From Streptomyces jeddahensis (GTDB lineage: Bacteria > Actinomycetota > Actinomycetes > Streptomycetales > Streptomycetaceae), in the NCBI RefSeq assembly GCF_001642995.1, contig NZ_LOHS01000057.1:1-64000 (forward strand): a stretch of DNA of 64,000 bases. The letters run 5' to 3'. The notes below the pieces were generated by a model. That model was not told the origin of the DNA and did no database searches. It saw nothing but the letters and a program-made list of their open reading frames with translations. The position numbers were made by a program, and so were the translations under genes. Position 1 is the stretch's first letter. Every line of letters starts with the position of its first letter. Shown one piece after another: positions 32,815 through 41,844 of this stretch.

Positions 32815-33977
32815 CCCGCGGCGCCCAGGCCGTCGTCCAGCTGCGCAGGCTGCTGGTCTCGGTCGCCTCCGCCGGCACCGGTTTCCTGCTGCTGTGCGCG
32901 CTGGGGTATGCGATGGGGCACCCGGACGCGCCCGCGGAGTCCGCCACCCGCCTCGCCTGGTGTCTGGTCCCGCTCGCCGCGACCGTGTATCTCGCCGTCT
33001 CCGTGGCCCGCTGCGACCCGGGCACCCGTCCGCGCAGCGGGCTCTCGGCGATCGGGCTCGGCCCCATCCGGCTGATGATGCTGGCGGTGACGTCCACCGC
33101 GCTGGCCTGCACCCTCGGATCGCTGCTGGCACTGTTGTTCTTCCTGCATCTGCGCGGCGATCTGACAGGCCTGCCGTTCGATGGTGCCGCGGCCGAACTC
33201 CTGGCCGCCGACCGCCCGTTGCCTGTCCCCGCCGTGATCACCCTGCTCGTCCTGGTCCCGTTGACCGCATCGACCGCGGCCCTCTTCGTACTGCGCCCGG
33301 GTGCCCGCAAGGACGCGGAGACACCCGAACCCCCCGAGCCCCGGCCGCCCGTGCCCGCCCCGGGCGGGCTGCCCTGGGGAGTCGCCCTCCTCGCCATCGG
33401 CCTCGCCTCGGAGACGTACGCCGGACGGGGCACCGGAGCGGCCGCTCTGCCGGGGGCGGGCGGTCTGCCGGGGACGGGCGGTCTCGGCGGCAGCTCCGCA
33501 GGAGTGCTCGCCGGCTGGTGCCTGGCCGCACTCGGTCTGGCGTTCGCCGGGCCCGGCCTCACCCATCTGTGCGGCCGGATGCTGCAGGCGGTGCGGCCCG
33601 GTGCACTGCGGATGCTTGCGGGCCGCGTGCTGCAGACGGAGGCCCAGCGCATCGGACGGCCGCTCGGCCTGCTGTGCGCGGTGGCCTCCGGGGTGTACGC
33701 CGCCGCCCGGCTGCACGGCGGGAACCAGCTGGACCTCGGACCGCTCACCCTGCTGGGCACGGTGGTGGTCGCGGGCTGCGCCATCGCGACGGTCCTGACG
33801 GCCGCTGTCGAGTCCAGGCAGTTCCATGCGGACACGACGGCGGCGCTGCAGCAGATGGGTGCGCCCGCCTCGATGCTGCGCAAGGCGGCGGCGCTGCGCG
33901 CGGGGATGCTGTTCCTCGTGTTCGGGCCGCTGACGTGGGTGGTTGCGGAGCTGGCCGCGGTGCCGCTGATCTCCTGA
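32796..33977 (+). CDS. ABC transporter permease-like membrane protein
   Basis: 393 residues, roughly eight to ten hydrophobic segments. They include GTGFLLLCALGYAMG near the N-terminus, MMLAVTSTALACTLGSLLAL, and a C-terminal pair ending LFLVFGPLTWVVAELAAVPL. A Pro-rich loop lies near residues 165-190, and a Gly-rich stretch (AALPGAGGLPGTGGLGG) near 210-230. The length and layout suggest a FtsX-like permease partner for the ATPase encoded immediately upstream, although a classical FtsX extracellular domain is not obvious. Start: GTG at 32796 with GGAAGG upstream, inside the 3' end of the ATPase gene. The exported substrate is unknown. Confidence 0.75.
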   Translation: MLALRLARGAQAVVQLRRLLVSVASAGTGFLLLCALGYAMGHPDAPAESATRLAWCLVPLAATVYLAVSVARCDPGTRPRSGLSAIGLGPIRLMMLAVTSTALACTLGSLLALLFFLHLRGDLTGLPFDGAAAELLAADRPLPVPAVITLLVLVPLTASTAALFVLRPGARKDAETPEPPEPRPPVPAPGGLPWGVALLAIGLASETYAGRGTGAAALPGAGGLPGTGGLGGSSAGVLAGWCLAALGLAFAGPGLTHLCGRMLQAVRPGALRMLAGRVLQTEAQRIGRPLGLLCAVASGVYAAARLHGGNQLDLGPLTLLGTVVVAGCAIATVLTAAVESRQFHADTTAALQQMGAPASMLRKAAALRAGMLFLVFGPLTWVVAELAAVPLIS

Positions 33978-34009
33978 GCGAGGCCGCCGAGATTTCTCCA
34001 GCGAAAAAA

Positions 34010-34042
34010 GGGCCCGGCGCCGATGAGTTCTGCGCCGGGCCC
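34010..34042 (+). terminator. Terminator after the ABC permease gene
   Basis: Perfect 11-bp stem GGGCCCGGCGC / GCGCCGGGCCC with an 11-base loop, preceded by an A6 run and followed by a pyrimidine-rich stretch. Confidence 0.85.
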
Positions 34043-34089
34043 TGGTCTATCCCTCCGTACCGCACCTCACACAACGGGAGAGAGCCCTG

Positions 34090-34497
34090 ATGTACCAGCA
34101 GATGATCTTCGTGAACCTGGCCGTGAACGACGTCGCCGCCTCGAAGAAGTTCTTCACCGAGCTCGGCTACACGATCAACCCGCAGTTCACGACCGATGAC
34201 TGCGCCTGCGTCGTGATCAGCGACACGATCATCGCGATGCTCCTCAGCAAGAAGCGCTACCAGGACTTCACGAAGAAGGAGATCGCCGACGCGACGAAGA
34301 CCAGCGAGGTGCTGCTGTGTCTGAGCGCCGAGAGCCGCGACAAGGTCGACGAACTGGTCGGGAAGGCGGTGGCGGCCGGCGGCACGGTGTCGGGTGAGAC
34401 GCAGGACTACGGCACCATGTACGGCCGGGCGTTCGACGACCTCGACGGTCACACGTGGGAGGTCATGTGGATGGATCCGTCGCAGGTGCAGGGCTGA
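34090..34497 (+). CDS. VOC-family (glyoxalase/bleomycin-resistance fold) protein
   Basis: 135 residues, a single vicinal-oxygen-chelate unit of two beta-alpha-beta-beta-beta modules. The first, MIFVNLAVNDVAASKKFFTE, is the classic opening. The second ends with YGRAFDDLDGHTWEVMWMDP, where the late Glu is a usual metal ligand. Proteins of this lactoylglutathione-lyase-like subgroup often lack a proven substrate. Start: ATG at 34090 with GGGAGAGAG upstream. It stands alone between two terminated units, so context adds nothing. Confidence 0.88.
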   Translation: MYQQMIFVNLAVNDVAASKKFFTELGYTINPQFTTDDCACVVISDTIIAMLLSKKRYQDFTKKEIADATKTSEVLLCLSAESRDKVDELVGKAVAAGGTVSGETQDYGTMYGRAFDDLDGHTWEVMWMDPSQVQG

Positions 34498-34572
34498 GCG
34501 CAGGGGTCCTTCTCCGGGCGGGAACCGGGGCCTTCGGGCAGGAGCCGGGCCGGCGTCGCACGTACGGCGAGA

Positions 34573-35661
34573 TCACGGCAGTACGACGACCTCCTGCGCC
34601 TCGAACGCGACGCCAACCTCCGCTCCGGGCTCCGGCGCGTCGCGGAGCGCGCACGCCGCCTCCAGCCGCGGTGCGTCGTGTGGCTGGAGGTGTACGGCGA
34701 CATGGGTGCCGCGGAAGGTGCGTGCCGTCACCGTGCACGCGAGGCCCTCACTCGCGGGCACGAGCCGGACTCCCGCGGGGCGTACGAGCAGCGTGCAGTC
34801 GCCCTGCGGGGTCCCTTCCGGTACCGGCACCTTGCCCCACGGCGTGTCCGCGGACCCGGTGCCGACCGTCGCCTCCACCACGTTGTCGAAGCCGAGGAAG
34901 CGGGCGACGAACTCGTCCACCGGGTGCTGCCACACCTCAAGAGGCGTGCCCGACTGGGCGATCCGTCCGTCGCGCATCACCACGACCCGGTCGGCGAGCG
35001 CGAAGGCCTCGCCCTGGTCGTGGGTGACGGCCAGCACGGTGGTGCCGAGCTCCGTGAAGAGCTCCCGCAGTTCGACGACGAGGCGTTCGCGCAGGGACCG
35101 GTCGAGCTGGCCGAGCGGCTCGTCCAGCATCAGCAGGCGGGGGCGGGGTGCCAGCGCCCGGGCCAGCGCGACCCGCTGCTGCTCGCCTCCGGACAGCGCG
35201 GCGACGGTGCGCCGGGCCGCCCCGGGCAGGCCCACGAGCTCCAGCAACTCCTCGACACGTACGTCCTGCTCGGCCCGCGAAGCGCCGTGCATCCGGGGCC
35301 CGAAGGCGACGTTGCCGCCGACGTCCCGCTGCGGGAACAGCTGATGATCCTGGAACATCAGTCCGACGCCGCGCCGGTGCGCGGCCACCCCCTGCTGGTC
35401 GCGGCCGTCCAGGAACACCCGGCCCGCGTCGAGATCCTGGAGCCCGGCGATCACCCGCAGCAGCGTCGACTTTCCGCTGCCGCTCGGCCCTAGCACGCAT
35501 ACGATCTCGTGCTCGGCGACGTCGAGGTCGACGGAGTCGAGCGCGGCGCGGGCGCCGAACCGCACGGTCGCCCCCTCGAGCCGCAGAAGGGCCCGGCCGT
35601 CGGATCCGGCGGCGGCTCCGGTGGATCCACTGGTTTCAGCGGTCTTGGACACCGGCGGCAT
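34573..35661 (-). CDS. thiQ: Thiamine-type ABC transporter ATP-binding protein
   Basis: 362 residues. The ATPase domain has Walker A GPSGSGKST, Q-loop LMFQDHQLFP, signature LSGGEQQRVALARAL, Walker B LLMLDEPLGQLD and H-loop VTHDQGEA. A C-terminal region of about 120 residues resembles a TOBE domain, longer than in E. coli ThiQ. It is the third gene of a binding protein-permease-ATPase operon under a TPP riboswitch, so it powers import of thiamine or a thiamine precursor. Start: ATG at 35661, overlapping the permease stop as TGATG. The gene symbol is by role. Confidence 0.85.
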   Translation of the reverse strand: MPPVSKTAETSGSTGAAAGSDGRALLRLEGATVRFGARAALDSVDLDVAEHEIVCVLGPSGSGKSTLLRVIAGLQDLDAGRVFLDGRDQQGVAAHRRGVGLMFQDHQLFPQRDVGGNVAFGPRMHGASRAEQDVRVEELLELVGLPGAARRTVAALSGGEQQRVALARALAPRPRLLMLDEPLGQLDRSLRERLVVELRELFTELGTTVLAVTHDQGEAFALADRVVVMRDGRIAQSGTPLEVWQHPVDEFVARFLGFDNVVEATVGTGSADTPWGKVPVPEGTPQGDCTLLVRPAGVRLVPASEGLACTVTARTFRGTHVAVHLQPHDAPRLEAACALRDAPEPGAEVGVAFEAQEVVVLP

Positions 35662-37358
35662 CAGAACTCCCCCGTGCGATCGGTCCGGACACGTTCGAGG
35701 AGCAGCAGCGACACCGCGCACACCACCATCAGGATCGTCGAAAGGGCCATCGCCTGGCCGTAGTTGAGCTCGCCGGCACGCCCCAGGAGCCGGGCGACGG
35801 CGACCGGCAGCGTGGGGTTGTCGGGCCGCGCGATGAAGACCGTCGCGCCGAACTCGCCCAGCGACACGGCGAAGGCGAAGCCAGCCGCGACGAGCAGTGC
35901 CCGCCGCACCATCGGCAGGTCGACCTCACGCCACACCCGCCAGGGCGAGGCCCCGAGCACGGACGCGGCCTCCCGCAGCCGTTCGTCGACGGCCCGCAGG
36001 ACGGGCAGCATGGTGCGCACGACGAAGGGCACGCCGACCAGCGCCTGGGCGAGCGGCACCAGGATCCAGGAAGAGCGCAGATCCAGCGGCGGTTCGTCGA
36101 GCGCGATGAGGAATCCGAAGCCCACGGTCACGGCGGAGACGCCGAGCGGCAGCATCAGCAGCGCGTCGAAGCTGCGCACGAAACGGCCCGCGCGCCGGGT
36201 CAGGGCGGCCGCGGCCAGGCCGCCGATCAGCACGGCGATGGCGGTCGCCGCGAGCGCGTACTGCAGGGAGTTCCCGACGGCGTCGATGGGCGGCACGAGG
36301 AAGGCGCCGCCGTCCGCCGAGGTCAGCGCCCGGAGGTACGTGAAGCCGTAGCCGTCGGGCCCCTTGAGCGACCGCTGGACCAGCACGCCGAGCGGCAGCA
36401 GGATCAGTGCGGCGATCGTGACCAGGACTCCGCCGAGGAGCGCCCGCTGTCCGGCACCGCGCGGCCTGTGCGTGGTGCCGGAGGCGTCCACCAGCCGCAG
36501 GGCGGTCTCCCGGCGCCGCACCGTCCAGGCGTGGACCACGAGGATGGCGCCCACGGCGGCGAACTGCACCAGCGTCAGCACCGCGGCCGTGGACAGGTCG
36601 AAGATCTGCGATGTCTGCCGGTAGATCTCCATCTCCAGCGTCGAGTACGCCGGGCCGCCCAGGATCTGCACGATGCCGAAGGAGGTGAAGGTGAAGAGGA
36701 AGACCATCAGCGCCGCGGCAGCGACGGCAGGCGCGAGCGCGGGCAACGTCACCGTCCGCCATGCCGCGAACCGTGAGGCGCCGAGGACCCGAGCGGCCTC
36801 CTCCTGACGCGGATCCAGCTGGCTCCACAGCCCGCCGACGGTGCGGACGACCACCGCGTAGTTGAAGAACACATGCGCGAGGAGAATCGCCCAGACCGTC
36901 GTGTCCAGTCGTACCCCCCACATCTCGTCGAGCAGCCCGCCCCTCCCGAGCAGCGCCAGGAAAGCCGTGCCGGCCACGACCGTGGGCAGCACGAACGGCA
37001 CCGTGACGACCGCCCGGAGCACCTGCTTGCCACGGAAGTCGAATCGCGCGAAGACATACGCGGCTGGGAGCGCGATCAGCAGGGTGAGCGCGGTCGAGGC
37101 GAGGGCCTGCCAGGTGGTGAACCACAGCACGTGCCGGATGTCCGGCTGCCCCACGACCTCGGCGATCCGCCCGAACTGCCAGGCCTCGTCGACCTTGAGG
37201 CCGCGTGCCACGATCGCAGCGACCGGGTAGGCGAAGAAGGCCGCGAAGAACGCGACGGGCAGGGCCATGAGGCCGAGCCGCGCGAGGCTGCCCCGGCTCG
37301 GCCTCAGGCCGAGAGCCCGGCCCTTCCCAGCGCTTACTTCAGTACGAGCGACGTCCAC
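35661..37358 (-). CDS. thiP: Thiamine-type ABC transporter permease, fused two-half protein
   Basis: About 565 residues with roughly 12 membrane segments and two copies of the permease EAA loop (QEEAARVLGASRFAAWRTVT near 205 and LREAASVLGASPWRVWREVD near 495). This is the ThiP/FbpB type of fused permease. It forms the channel with the ATPase encoded next. The start is uncertain: the GTG codons at 37370 and 37358 both lie inside the 3' end of the binding-protein gene and have weak ribosome sites; ATG at 37268 lies just before the first membrane segment. Translational coupling to the upstream gene is likely. Confidence 0.87.
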   Translation of the reverse strand: MDVARTEVSAGKGRALGLRPSRGSLARLGLMALPVAFFAAFFAYPVAAIVARGLKVDEAWQFGRIAEVVGQPDIRHVLWFTTWQALASTALTLLIALPAAYVFARFDFRGKQVLRAVVTVPFVLPTVVAGTAFLALLGRGGLLDEMWGVRLDTTVWAILLAHVFFNYAVVVRTVGGLWSQLDPRQEEAARVLGASRFAAWRTVTLPALAPAVAAAALMVFLFTFTSFGIVQILGGPAYSTLEMEIYRQTSQIFDLSTAAVLTLVQFAAVGAILVVHAWTVRRRETALRLVDASGTTHRPRGAGQRALLGGVLVTIAALILLPLGVLVQRSLKGPDGYGFTYLRALTSADGGAFLVPPIDAVGNSLQYALAATAIAVLIGGLAAAALTRRAGRFVRSFDALLMLPLGVSAVTVGFGFLIALDEPPLDLRSSWILVPLAQALVGVPFVVRTMLPVLRAVDERLREAASVLGASPWRVWREVDLPMVRRALLVAAGFAFAVSLGEFGATVFIARPDNPTLPVAVARLLGRAGELNYGQAMALSTILMVVCAVSLLLLERVRTDRTGEF

Positions 37359-38473
37359 GACTTGACCCACTGGTCACGGCTGTCGGCGATCTTGTCAGGC
37401 GCCATCGTCTCCGGCTCGTCGACCTTGACGGCGTACTTGACGAAGTCCGCGGGCGCCTCGGCGTCCTCCCGCACGGGGTCCACGAACATGTTCAGCGGCA
37501 TGTCCTCCTGGAACCTCTTGCTGATCAGGAAGTCCAGCAGGGCCTTGCCGCCCTTCTCGTTGCCCGCGTTGGCGAGCAGCCCGGCGAACTCGATCTGCCG
37601 GAAGCAGGTGCCGGTCGCGACACCGGTCGGCGCGGTCTTCGGCTGCGGGTCGGAGTAGATCGCCTCGGCGGGCGGCGACGACGCGTACGAGACGACCAGC
37701 GGCCGGTCGCCCCCTGCCTGCTTGCCGCCGGCCGAGCCGGAGAACTCCTCGTTGTACGCCTGCTCCCAGCCGTCGACGACCTTGATGCCGTTGGCCTTGA
37801 GCTTCTTCCAGTAGTCCTGCCAGCCGTCGTCGCCGTAGTGCGCGGCGGTGCCGAGCAGGAAGCCGAGGCCGGGCGAGGACGTCGAGGCGTTCTCGGTGAC
37901 CAGCAGGTTCTTGTACGCGGGCTTGGTCAGGTCGTCGAACGACTGCGGCGGGTCGAGCTTGTGGTCGGCGAAGTACTTCTTGTCGTAGTTGACGCAGATC
38001 TCGCCCGAGTCGATCGGCGTGACGCGGTGCTTGTCCTTGTCGAGCTGCACGTCCTCGGCGACGGACTCGATCCCCTTGGCCTCGTAGGGCTGGAAGAGCC
38101 CGTTGTCGAGCGCGCGCGACAGCAGCGTGTTGTCGACGCCGAAGAACACGTCGCCCTGCGGATTGCCCTTGGTCAGGATCGCCTTGTTGACGGCCTGCCC
38201 GGCGTCGCCGTCCTTCAGCACCTTGACCTTGTAGCCGGACTGCTGCTCGAACTCCTTCAGTACGTCCTTGGACGCGGCGAAGGAGTCGTGGCTGACGAGC
38301 GTTACGGTCTTCGACTCCGCCTTGGCCGACTCCTCGCCCTCGGAGCCGCCGCACGCCGACAGCGTGAGGAGGCCGAGGCCCGTGGCCAGGCTGACGGCCG
38401 TGATCTTCTTGCCGGTGACCTTGGTGGTGCTCACCTTGCTGGTGCCCACCTTGCTGGTGCTCACTGAGCTCAC
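37334..38473 (-). CDS. thiB: Thiamine-type ABC transporter substrate-binding lipoprotein
   Basis: 379 residues. The N-terminus has several Lys, a hydrophobic stretch (SLATGLGLLTL) and a lipobox LSAC followed by GG. The mature part reads VTLVSHDSFAASKDVLKEFE, then GDVFFGVDNTLLSRALD and ICVNYDKKYFADH, typical of TbpA/ThiB thiamine-binding proteins. Before the lipobox the peptide has a tandem TSKV-type repeat (STSKVGTSKVSTTKV). Start: GTG at 38473, nine bases after a perfect AGGAGG. The TPP riboswitch directly upstream supports thiamine as ligand. Confidence 0.92.
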   Translation of the reverse strand: MSSVSTSKVGTSKVSTTKVTGKKITAVSLATGLGLLTLSACGGSEGEESAKAESKTVTLVSHDSFAASKDVLKEFEQQSGYKVKVLKDGDAGQAVNKAILTKGNPQGDVFFGVDNTLLSRALDNGLFQPYEAKGIESVAEDVQLDKDKHRVTPIDSGEICVNYDKKYFADHKLDPPQSFDDLTKPAYKNLLVTENASTSSPGLGFLLGTAAHYGDDGWQDYWKKLKANGIKVVDGWEQAYNEEFSGSAGGKQAGGDRPLVVSYASSPPAEAIYSDPQPKTAPTGVATGTCFRQIEFAGLLANAGNEKGGKALLDFLISKRFQEDMPLNMFVDPVREDAEAPADFVKYAVKVDEPETMAPDKIADSRDQWVKSWTSLVLK

Positions 38474-38571
38474 TGAGTTTTTCCTCCTGGGGGTGACCAG
38501 GAAGAGACGCGGCCCTGCCCACGAGCCCCTGACGGGGATTGCGGGCAGGGCGCAACAGCTTGAGTAGAGAC

Positions 38572-38670
38572 CGAACTTCCTACCCGGAATGACCCGGGCG
38601 AGGTTCAGAGGGTCTGCAGCCCACCGATTTCCCGGCTGCCGCACTCTCAGCGCTGTGGCGCTCCCCTGTC
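38572..38670 (-). ncRNA. TPP riboswitch (THI element)
   Basis: Read on the minus strand, the conserved parts appear in order: GACAGGGGAGC, GCTGAGAGTGCGG, then the CTCTGAACCT core (38610-38601), then GGGTCATTCCGGGTAGGAAG. It lies 99 bases upstream of the thiB ribosome-binding region. In actinomycetes such elements usually lower expression by hiding the ribosome site or ending transcription when thiamine pyrophosphate binds. It identifies the downstream ABC operon as thiamine-related. Confidence 0.95.
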
Positions 38671-38744
38671 GGAATATGAAGATGTCGATACGGAGACATA
38701 GGCACGGCTGGATACCTGCCGATGTCGGGGCCCAGAGTACCGGT

Positions 38745-39851
38745 CTAACGTTCGGATGCCGCCAGCTGTCCGCAGGCTCCGTCGATCTCCTGACCGCGGG
38801 TGTCCCGGATGGTGACGGGCACACCGTGCGCCTCGATGGCGGCCACGAACGCCTTCTCGTCCTCGGGCCGGGACGCGGTCCACTTCGACCCGGGCGTCGG
38901 GTTCAGCGGAATCAGGTTCACGTGCACCCGCTTGCCCTTGAGCAGCCGCCCGAGCAGGTCACCGCGCCACGCCTGGTCGTTGATGTCCCGGATCAGCGCG
39001 TACTCGATGGAGATGCGGCGGCCCGACTTCTCCGCGTACTCCCACGCCGCGTCCAGGACCTCCCGCACCTTCCAGCGCGTATTGACCGGTACGAGGGTGT
39101 CGCGCAGCTCGTCGTCGGGCGCGTGCAGCGACACGGCGAGCCGGCACTTGAAACCCTCGTCGGCGAAGCGGTGGATCGCGGGGACCAGGCCGACCGTCGA
39201 GACGGTGATGCCGCGCTGGGACAGGCCCAGGCCGTCCGGCTCGGGATCGGTGAGCCTGCGGATGGCGCCGACCACGCGGTTGTAGTTGGCGAGGGGCTCG
39301 CCCATGCCCATGAAGACGATATTGGACAGCCGCGCCGGACCGCCCGGTATCTCACCGTCCCGCAGCGCCCGCATGCCGTCCACGATCTGGTGCACGATCT
39401 CGGCCGTCGACAGGTTCCGGTCGAGCCCGGCCTGTCCCGTGGCGCAGAACGGGCAGTTCATACCGCACCCGGCCTGCGACGAGATGCACATGGTCACCCG
39501 GTCCGGATAGCGCATCAGCACGGACTCGACGAGCGTGCCGTCGAACAGCCGCCACAGCGTCTTGCGCGTCGTGTCGTCGTCGCAGCTGATGTGCCGCACC
39601 ACCGACATCAGCTCGGGCAGCAGCGCCTCCTGCAGCTTTCCGCGCGAACCGGCGGGGATGTCCGTCCACTCCGCGGGATCGTGCGCGTACCGCGCGAAGT
39701 AGTGCTGCGACAGCTGCTTGGCGCGGAACGGCTTCTCGCCGATCGCGGCGACGGCCTCCTTGCGCTCGGCGGGCGTGAGATCGGCGAGGTGCCGCGGGGG
39801 CTTCTTGGCTCCGCGGGGCGCGACAAAAGTGAGTTCTCCGGGCTTGGGCAT
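38745..39851 (-). CDS. rlmN: 23S rRNA (adenine-2503-C2)-methyltransferase, radical SAM
   Basis: 368 residues. The radical-SAM cluster motif CxxxCxxC is Cys129, Cys133 and Cys136 in [12 protein letters not shown]. The SAM-binding [12 protein letters not shown] motif and the C-terminal GACGQL, with the second catalytic Cys, are present. RlmN methylates A2503 of 23S rRNA and a tRNA adenine, tuning translation accuracy. Start: ATG at 39851 ([10 protein letters not shown]); an in-frame GTG at 39893 lies in the terminator region. It is separated from cdsA by 118 bases. Confidence 0.95.
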   Translation of the reverse strand: MPKPGELTFVAPRGAKKPPRHLADLTPAERKEAVAAIGEKPFRAKQLSQHYFARYAHDPAEWTDIPAGSRGKLQEALLPELMSVVRHISCDDDTTRKTLWRLFDGTLVESVLMRYPDRVTMCISSQAGCGMNCPFCATGQAGLDRNLSTAEIVHQIVDGMRALRDGEIPGGPARLSNIVFMGMGEPLANYNRVVGAIRRLTDPEPDGLGLSQRGITVSTVGLVPAIHRFADEGFKCRLAVSLHAPDDELRDTLVPVNTRWKVREVLDAAWEYAEKSGRRISIEYALIRDINDQAWRGDLLGRLLKGKRVHVNLIPLNPTPGSKWTASRPEDEKAFVAAIEAHGVPVTIRDTRGQEIDGACGQLAASER

Positions 39852-39881
39852 GGTTGTTCCAGTGTCGCAGACATACGGCAA

Positions 39882-39912
39882 GGGGCTCGCCACCCTGTGG
39901 ATAACGAGCCCC
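39882..39912 (-). terminator. Terminator after cdsA, with a DnaA-box-like loop
   Basis: GGGGCTCG and CGAGCCCC form an 8-bp stem. The 15-base loop contains, on the minus strand, TTATCCACA (39904-39896), an exact match to the E. coli DnaA-box consensus. Confidence 0.55.
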
Positions 39913-39969
39913 GCATCGTACGAAACGCAGAACGCCCCAGGTCAGCGCACTCGTACGCGATGTGAGGGG

Positions 39970-41118
39970 TCAGCCGGCCCCGACGAACACGACCAACAGC
40001 AGCCACACCACCGGCGCAGTGGGCAGCAGCGAGTCCAGCCGGTCCATGATGCCGCCGTGGCCCGGCAGGAGCGTGCCCATGTCCTTGATGCCGAGGTCCC
40101 GCTTGATCATCGACTCGCCGAGGTCGCCCAGCGTGGCGCTCGCCGCGACCGCGAGGCCGAGCAGCAGCCCCTGCCACCAGGTGCCGCCGTCGATCAGGAA
40201 CTCCATGCACAGCGCGCCGGCCGCCATCGCGAACGTCACTGCGCCGACCAGGCCCTCGCGGGTCTTGCCGGGGCTGATGCGCGGCGCGAGCTTGTGCCGG
40301 CCGAAGCGCCAGCCGATCGCGTACGCCCCGGTGTCGCTGACCACGGTCAGCAGCAGGAACGTCAGCACGCGCCACGGTCCGTCGTCCGCGGTGAGCATCA
40401 TCGAGACGAAGGTGGCGAGGAACGGCACGTAGAAGGCGGCGAAGGCACCCGCCGTGACATCCCTGAGGTAGCCGTCGGGCGGCTCCGCCATGCGCCAGAC
40501 GAGGATGGCGAGCGCCGTCAGCGCCATCGCGACCCAGGCGCCCTCGGCGCCCCTGAGGTACCCGGCGACGACCATGGCCGCGCCGCCGACCGCGAGCGGG
40601 ACCAGGGGCGCATTGATGCCCTTGCGCTCCTGGAGCCGCTTGGTGAGCTCCCACAGGCCGACGACGACGGCGATCGCTATGACGCCGACGAAGACGGCCT
40701 TGACGACGAACAACGACGCGAGGATCACCGCGCCGAGCCCGACACCGACGCCTATGGCCGCACCCAGATCGCGACCCGCGCTCTTCTTCTGCGGTGCGGG
40801 GACGGGCTGTGGGGCGCTGGGCATGGGCTCCTGCGGCTTCTGCGGCTCGTGCTGCTGCGTGTTCGTCTGCGGTGTCGGCGCCGGCACCTCGTCACGGAAC
40901 AGGGGGCCGCTCAGCCGCACGGCCCCCCGGTCGTCATCCTGGTCTCCGCCGCTCGCGGGTACCTCGGGCACGATGGGCATGGGCTGTGTGTCCAGCGGCT
41001 GGGGGACGCCATACGCATCGTACGCGGGAGCCGCCGGGGCGGCCCCCGGGGCAGGCCCCTGCTCGGGAGGCCCCCAGTAACCGGCTTGTGGCGGCGCTCC
41101 CCAGGAAGAGTCGTTCAT
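39970..41118 (-). CDS. cdsA: Phosphatidate cytidylyltransferase (CDP-diglyceride synthase)
   Basis: 382 residues. The first 130 or so are hydrophilic and Pro/Gln-rich (several PAP/QPxP runs), typical of the long Streptomyces form and absent in E. coli CdsA. About eight membrane helices follow. The family signature near the C-terminus is intact (SMIKRDLGIKDMG, then LLPGHGGIMDRLDSLL). The enzyme makes CDP-diacylglycerol from phosphatidate and CTP in the membrane. Start: ATG at 41118, overlapping the frr stop as TGATG, so it is coupled to frr. Confidence 0.95.
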   Translation of the reverse strand: MNDSSWGAPPQAGYWGPPEQGPAPGAAPAAPAYDAYGVPQPLDTQPMPIVPEVPASGGDQDDDRGAVRLSGPLFRDEVPAPTPQTNTQQHEPQKPQEPMPSAPQPVPAPQKKSAGRDLGAAIGVGVGLGAVILASLFVVKAVFVGVIAIAVVVGLWELTKRLQERKGINAPLVPLAVGGAAMVVAGYLRGAEGAWVAMALTALAILVWRMAEPPDGYLRDVTAGAFAAFYVPFLATFVSMMLTADDGPWRVLTFLLLTVVSDTGAYAIGWRFGRHKLAPRISPGKTREGLVGAVTFAMAAGALCMEFLIDGGTWWQGLLLGLAVAASATLGDLGESMIKRDLGIKDMGTLLPGHGGIMDRLDSLLPTAPVVWLLLVVFVGAG

Positions 41119-41675
41119 CAGACCTCGAGCAGCTCTGCTTCCTTGTGCTTGAGCAGCTCGTCCACCTGGGCGACGTACTTCGCGGTGGTGTCGTCGAGCT
41201 CCTTCTCCGCACGGCGGCCCTCGTCCTCGCCGACCTCGCCGTCCTTGATCAGCTTGTCGATGGCGTCCTTGGCCTTGCGGCGGACCGAGCGGATCGACAC
41301 CTTGGCGTCCTCGCCCTTGGTCTTGGCGACCTTGATGTACTCCTTGCGGCGCTCCTGGGTGAGCTCCGGGAAGACCACCCGGATGATGCTGCCGTCGTTG
41401 CTGGGGTTGACTCCCAGGTCGGAGTCGCGGATGGCCTGCTCGATGTTGCGCAGGGCGCTCTTGTCGAACGGGGTCACCACGGCCATCCGCGGCTCGGGCA
41501 CAGAGAACGAGGCCAGCTGGTTGATCGGCGTCAGCGCGCCGTAGTAGTCGGCCACGATCTTGTTGAACATCGCCGGGTGCGCACGGCCCGTGCGGATCGC
41601 GGCGAAGTCCTCCTTGGCGACCACGACGGCCTTCTCCATCTTCTCCTCGGCCTCGAGGAGGGTCTCTTCGATCAC
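41118..41675 (-). CDS. frr: Ribosome recycling factor
   Basis: 185 residues, the standard length. Starting [17 protein letters not shown], it has the conserved [13 protein letters not shown] and [19 protein letters not shown] segments. With EF-G it splits post-termination ribosomes. Two adjacent GTG codons are possible starts; the second (41675) has the better spacing to AGGAG and gives the usual length. It lies 169 bases downstream of pyrH in the conserved rpsB-tsf-pyrH-frr order. Confidence 0.95.
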   Translation of the reverse strand: MIEETLLEAEEKMEKAVVVAKEDFAAIRTGRAHPAMFNKIVADYYGALTPINQLASFSVPEPRMAVVTPFDKSALRNIEQAIRDSDLGVNPSNDGSIIRVVFPELTQERRKEYIKVAKTKGEDAKVSIRSVRRKAKDAIDKLIKDGEVGEDEGRRAEKELDDTTAKYVAQVDELLKHKEAELLEV

Positions 41676-41844
41676 CACTTGCTCCTGCGTGTCTTGAGTG
41701 GGCCCGGCATCCAGTGGGCGGCCGGCTGCGTCGCGTCTCTTTCCTGCACGGTGTCCGACCGGCAGGTCTTTGTCCATCCCCTCACGGGGTCGTCCCGGGA
41801 TCAAGGCCCGGCGCGTCCCGGGGTCAGGCCCGGGCGCGTCCCGT

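Noticed and set aside
28386..33132. Long open frames opposite the second aldehyde dehydrogenase (28386-30362 plus) and the aminotransferase/ABC genes (30508-33132 minus).
   Set aside because: Both are antisense shadows; they cross gene boundaries and terminators and lack recognisable domains.
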